Shown here in pieces: positions 5,507-6,152 of a stretch of DNA of 6,152 nucleotides. Made by a program: the position numbers and the translations under genes. The notes below the pieces were generated by a model. It ran no database searches and was not told the origin of the DNA. It worked only from the letters and a program-made list of their open reading frames with translations. Source of the stretch: TMED108 sp036166415 (lineage in GTDB: Bacteria > Fidelibacterota > Marinisomatia > Marinisomatales > TCS55); assembly GCA_036166415.1 (NCBI GenBank), contig JAYZHP010000123.1:1-6152 (forward strand), written 5' to 3'. How positions within the stretch are numbered: the first letter of the stretch is position 1; each line of letters starts with the position of its first letter.

Positions 5507-6152
5507 ATTTATATGCTTTAATTGCCCTATTTATTTTATCTACATGTCAAGATGCAAATAGAGAATGGGATAATCCTTATGATCCTAGAAGTGATCGTTC
5601 GCTGTGGACACCTGATAGTGTTGAAGCTCTTCAAACATCAGATAACGAGATTGAACTTTCCTGGCTTAGAAAAGGTAGAGATTTTGATGGATTTATTATT
5701 GATAAAAAAATTGGCACTAATGACTGGAAAGACAGTATAGCCGTTTTATGGGATTCAACGTTTTCATGGATCGATACGCTTGATTTAAAATTTGTTGTAG
5801 CAAATCCATTTTTATATCAATATCGAATATATGCCTATGCCGATACAAATACCTCGCTTAGAAAAAATATTAAAATACAACCAGCTACACCTGGACCCCC
5901 TGGCTCTGTGTCGCCTGTGAGTATTGATTATTTTCATGATCCTGAAATAAAAATGACTATAAAATGGCAACAATCTAATGAACCTGATTTTTATCGATAT
6001 AATTTATACCATAGCCTATCTAAAGAGGCTGAAAAATACCTTTATCAATCAGTTTATATAAATTTTTCAACTTCACTTGATACAAATAATTTCTCCGTAC
6101 TTCATGAAAATTGGTTTTGGGTTGAGGTTGAAGATACAACAGGTCAAAAAAC
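5491..6152 (+). CDS. Lipoprotein with fibronectin type III-like domains, 3'-truncated by window edge
   Basis: An open frame of 220 complete codons runs from ATG 5491 to the window edge with no stop. Residues 1-19 form a lipoprotein signal: MVKK, a hydrophobic core, then LSTC with Cys19 (bases 5545-5547) as the lipidation site. The mature N-terminus carries EWDNPYDPRSD (about 25-35), an 'NPxDP' motif that I associate with FCB-group envelope lipoproteins. Two fibronectin type III-like units follow: about 40-130 (TPDSV start, IELSW, YQYRIYAYADTN end) and about 134-220 (TPGPPGSVSP linker, MTIKWQQS, FWVEVEDTTGQ end). Such domains usually bind proteins or carbohydrates at the cell surface. The start is fixed closely: an in-frame TGA lies at 5479-5481. 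The first 16 bases overlap the end of the PEGA-domain gene in another frame, so translation is probably coupled to that gene; a GGAG at 5485-5488 is too near the ATG for a normal Shine-Dalgarno. The partner or ligand is unknown. Confidence 0.85.
   Translation, partial: MVKKLNLYALIALFILSTCQDANREWDNPYDPRSDRSLWTPDSVEALQTSDNEIELSWLRKGRDFDGFIIDKKIGTNDWKDSIAVLWDSTFSWIDTLDLKFVVANPFLYQYRIYAYADTNTSLRKNIKIQPATPGPPGSVSPVSIDYFHDPEIKMTIKWQQSNEPDFYRYNLYHSLSKEAEKYLYQSVYINFSTSLDTNNFSVLHENWFWVEVEDTTGQK

Noticed and set aside
5522..5740. 72-codon + strand frame beginning at 5522
   Set aside because: It overlaps the fibronectin-type lipoprotein in another frame and lacks any signal or domain; the lipoprotein frame starting at 5491 has a full lipobox.

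Overview
The window is AT-rich bacterial DNA with every gene on the + strand. It splits into a housekeeping half (1-3024), a tRNA-Ser gene (3104-3192) and a half made only of predicted exported proteins (3247-6152). I think of a marine, Neomarinimicrobiota (SAR406)-like or related FCB-group bacterium. The reasons are the AT-rich composition, starts without a Shine-Dalgarno sequence, and the CsgG-like plus PEGA protein next to a fibronectin-type lipoprotein with an 'NPYDP' motif after its lipid anchor. This placement is inference from memory of such genomes; no phylogenetic marker was compared.

Housekeeping half: the 3' part of coaD (coenzyme A synthesis; the true start lies upstream of the window), a small FmdB-type zinc-ribbon protein with a lysine-rich tail, an E. 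coli-like NADP-dependent isocitrate dehydrogenase whose start lies 5 bases after the fmdB stop, and the ribosome-associated GTPase Obg. The Obg is a short form with no C-terminal extension and with TKSD in place of the usual NKxD guanine-recognition motif. These genes are co-directional and tightly spaced, but their functions are unrelated.

Middle: a complete class II tRNA-Ser with anticodon GCU (reads AGC/AGU), no encoded CCA. It is the boundary between core and envelope genes.

Exported half: (1) a lipoprotein with at least five MORN_2-type repeats (period about 24 residues) and a short Cys-x-Cys-x-x-Cys tail; (2) a signal-peptide protein with a CsgG/TolB-like N-terminal domain, a PEGA domain and a hydrophobic C-terminal part; (3) a lipoprotein with fibronectin type III-like domains that overlaps gene 2 by 16 bases and runs off the window. 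Genes 2 and 3 are almost certainly co-transcribed and translationally coupled; together they look like a cell-envelope module of unknown role. I see no CRISPR array, transposase, integrase, phage gene or recognisable defence system. No gene-free stretch exceeds about 80 bases once the tRNA is counted.
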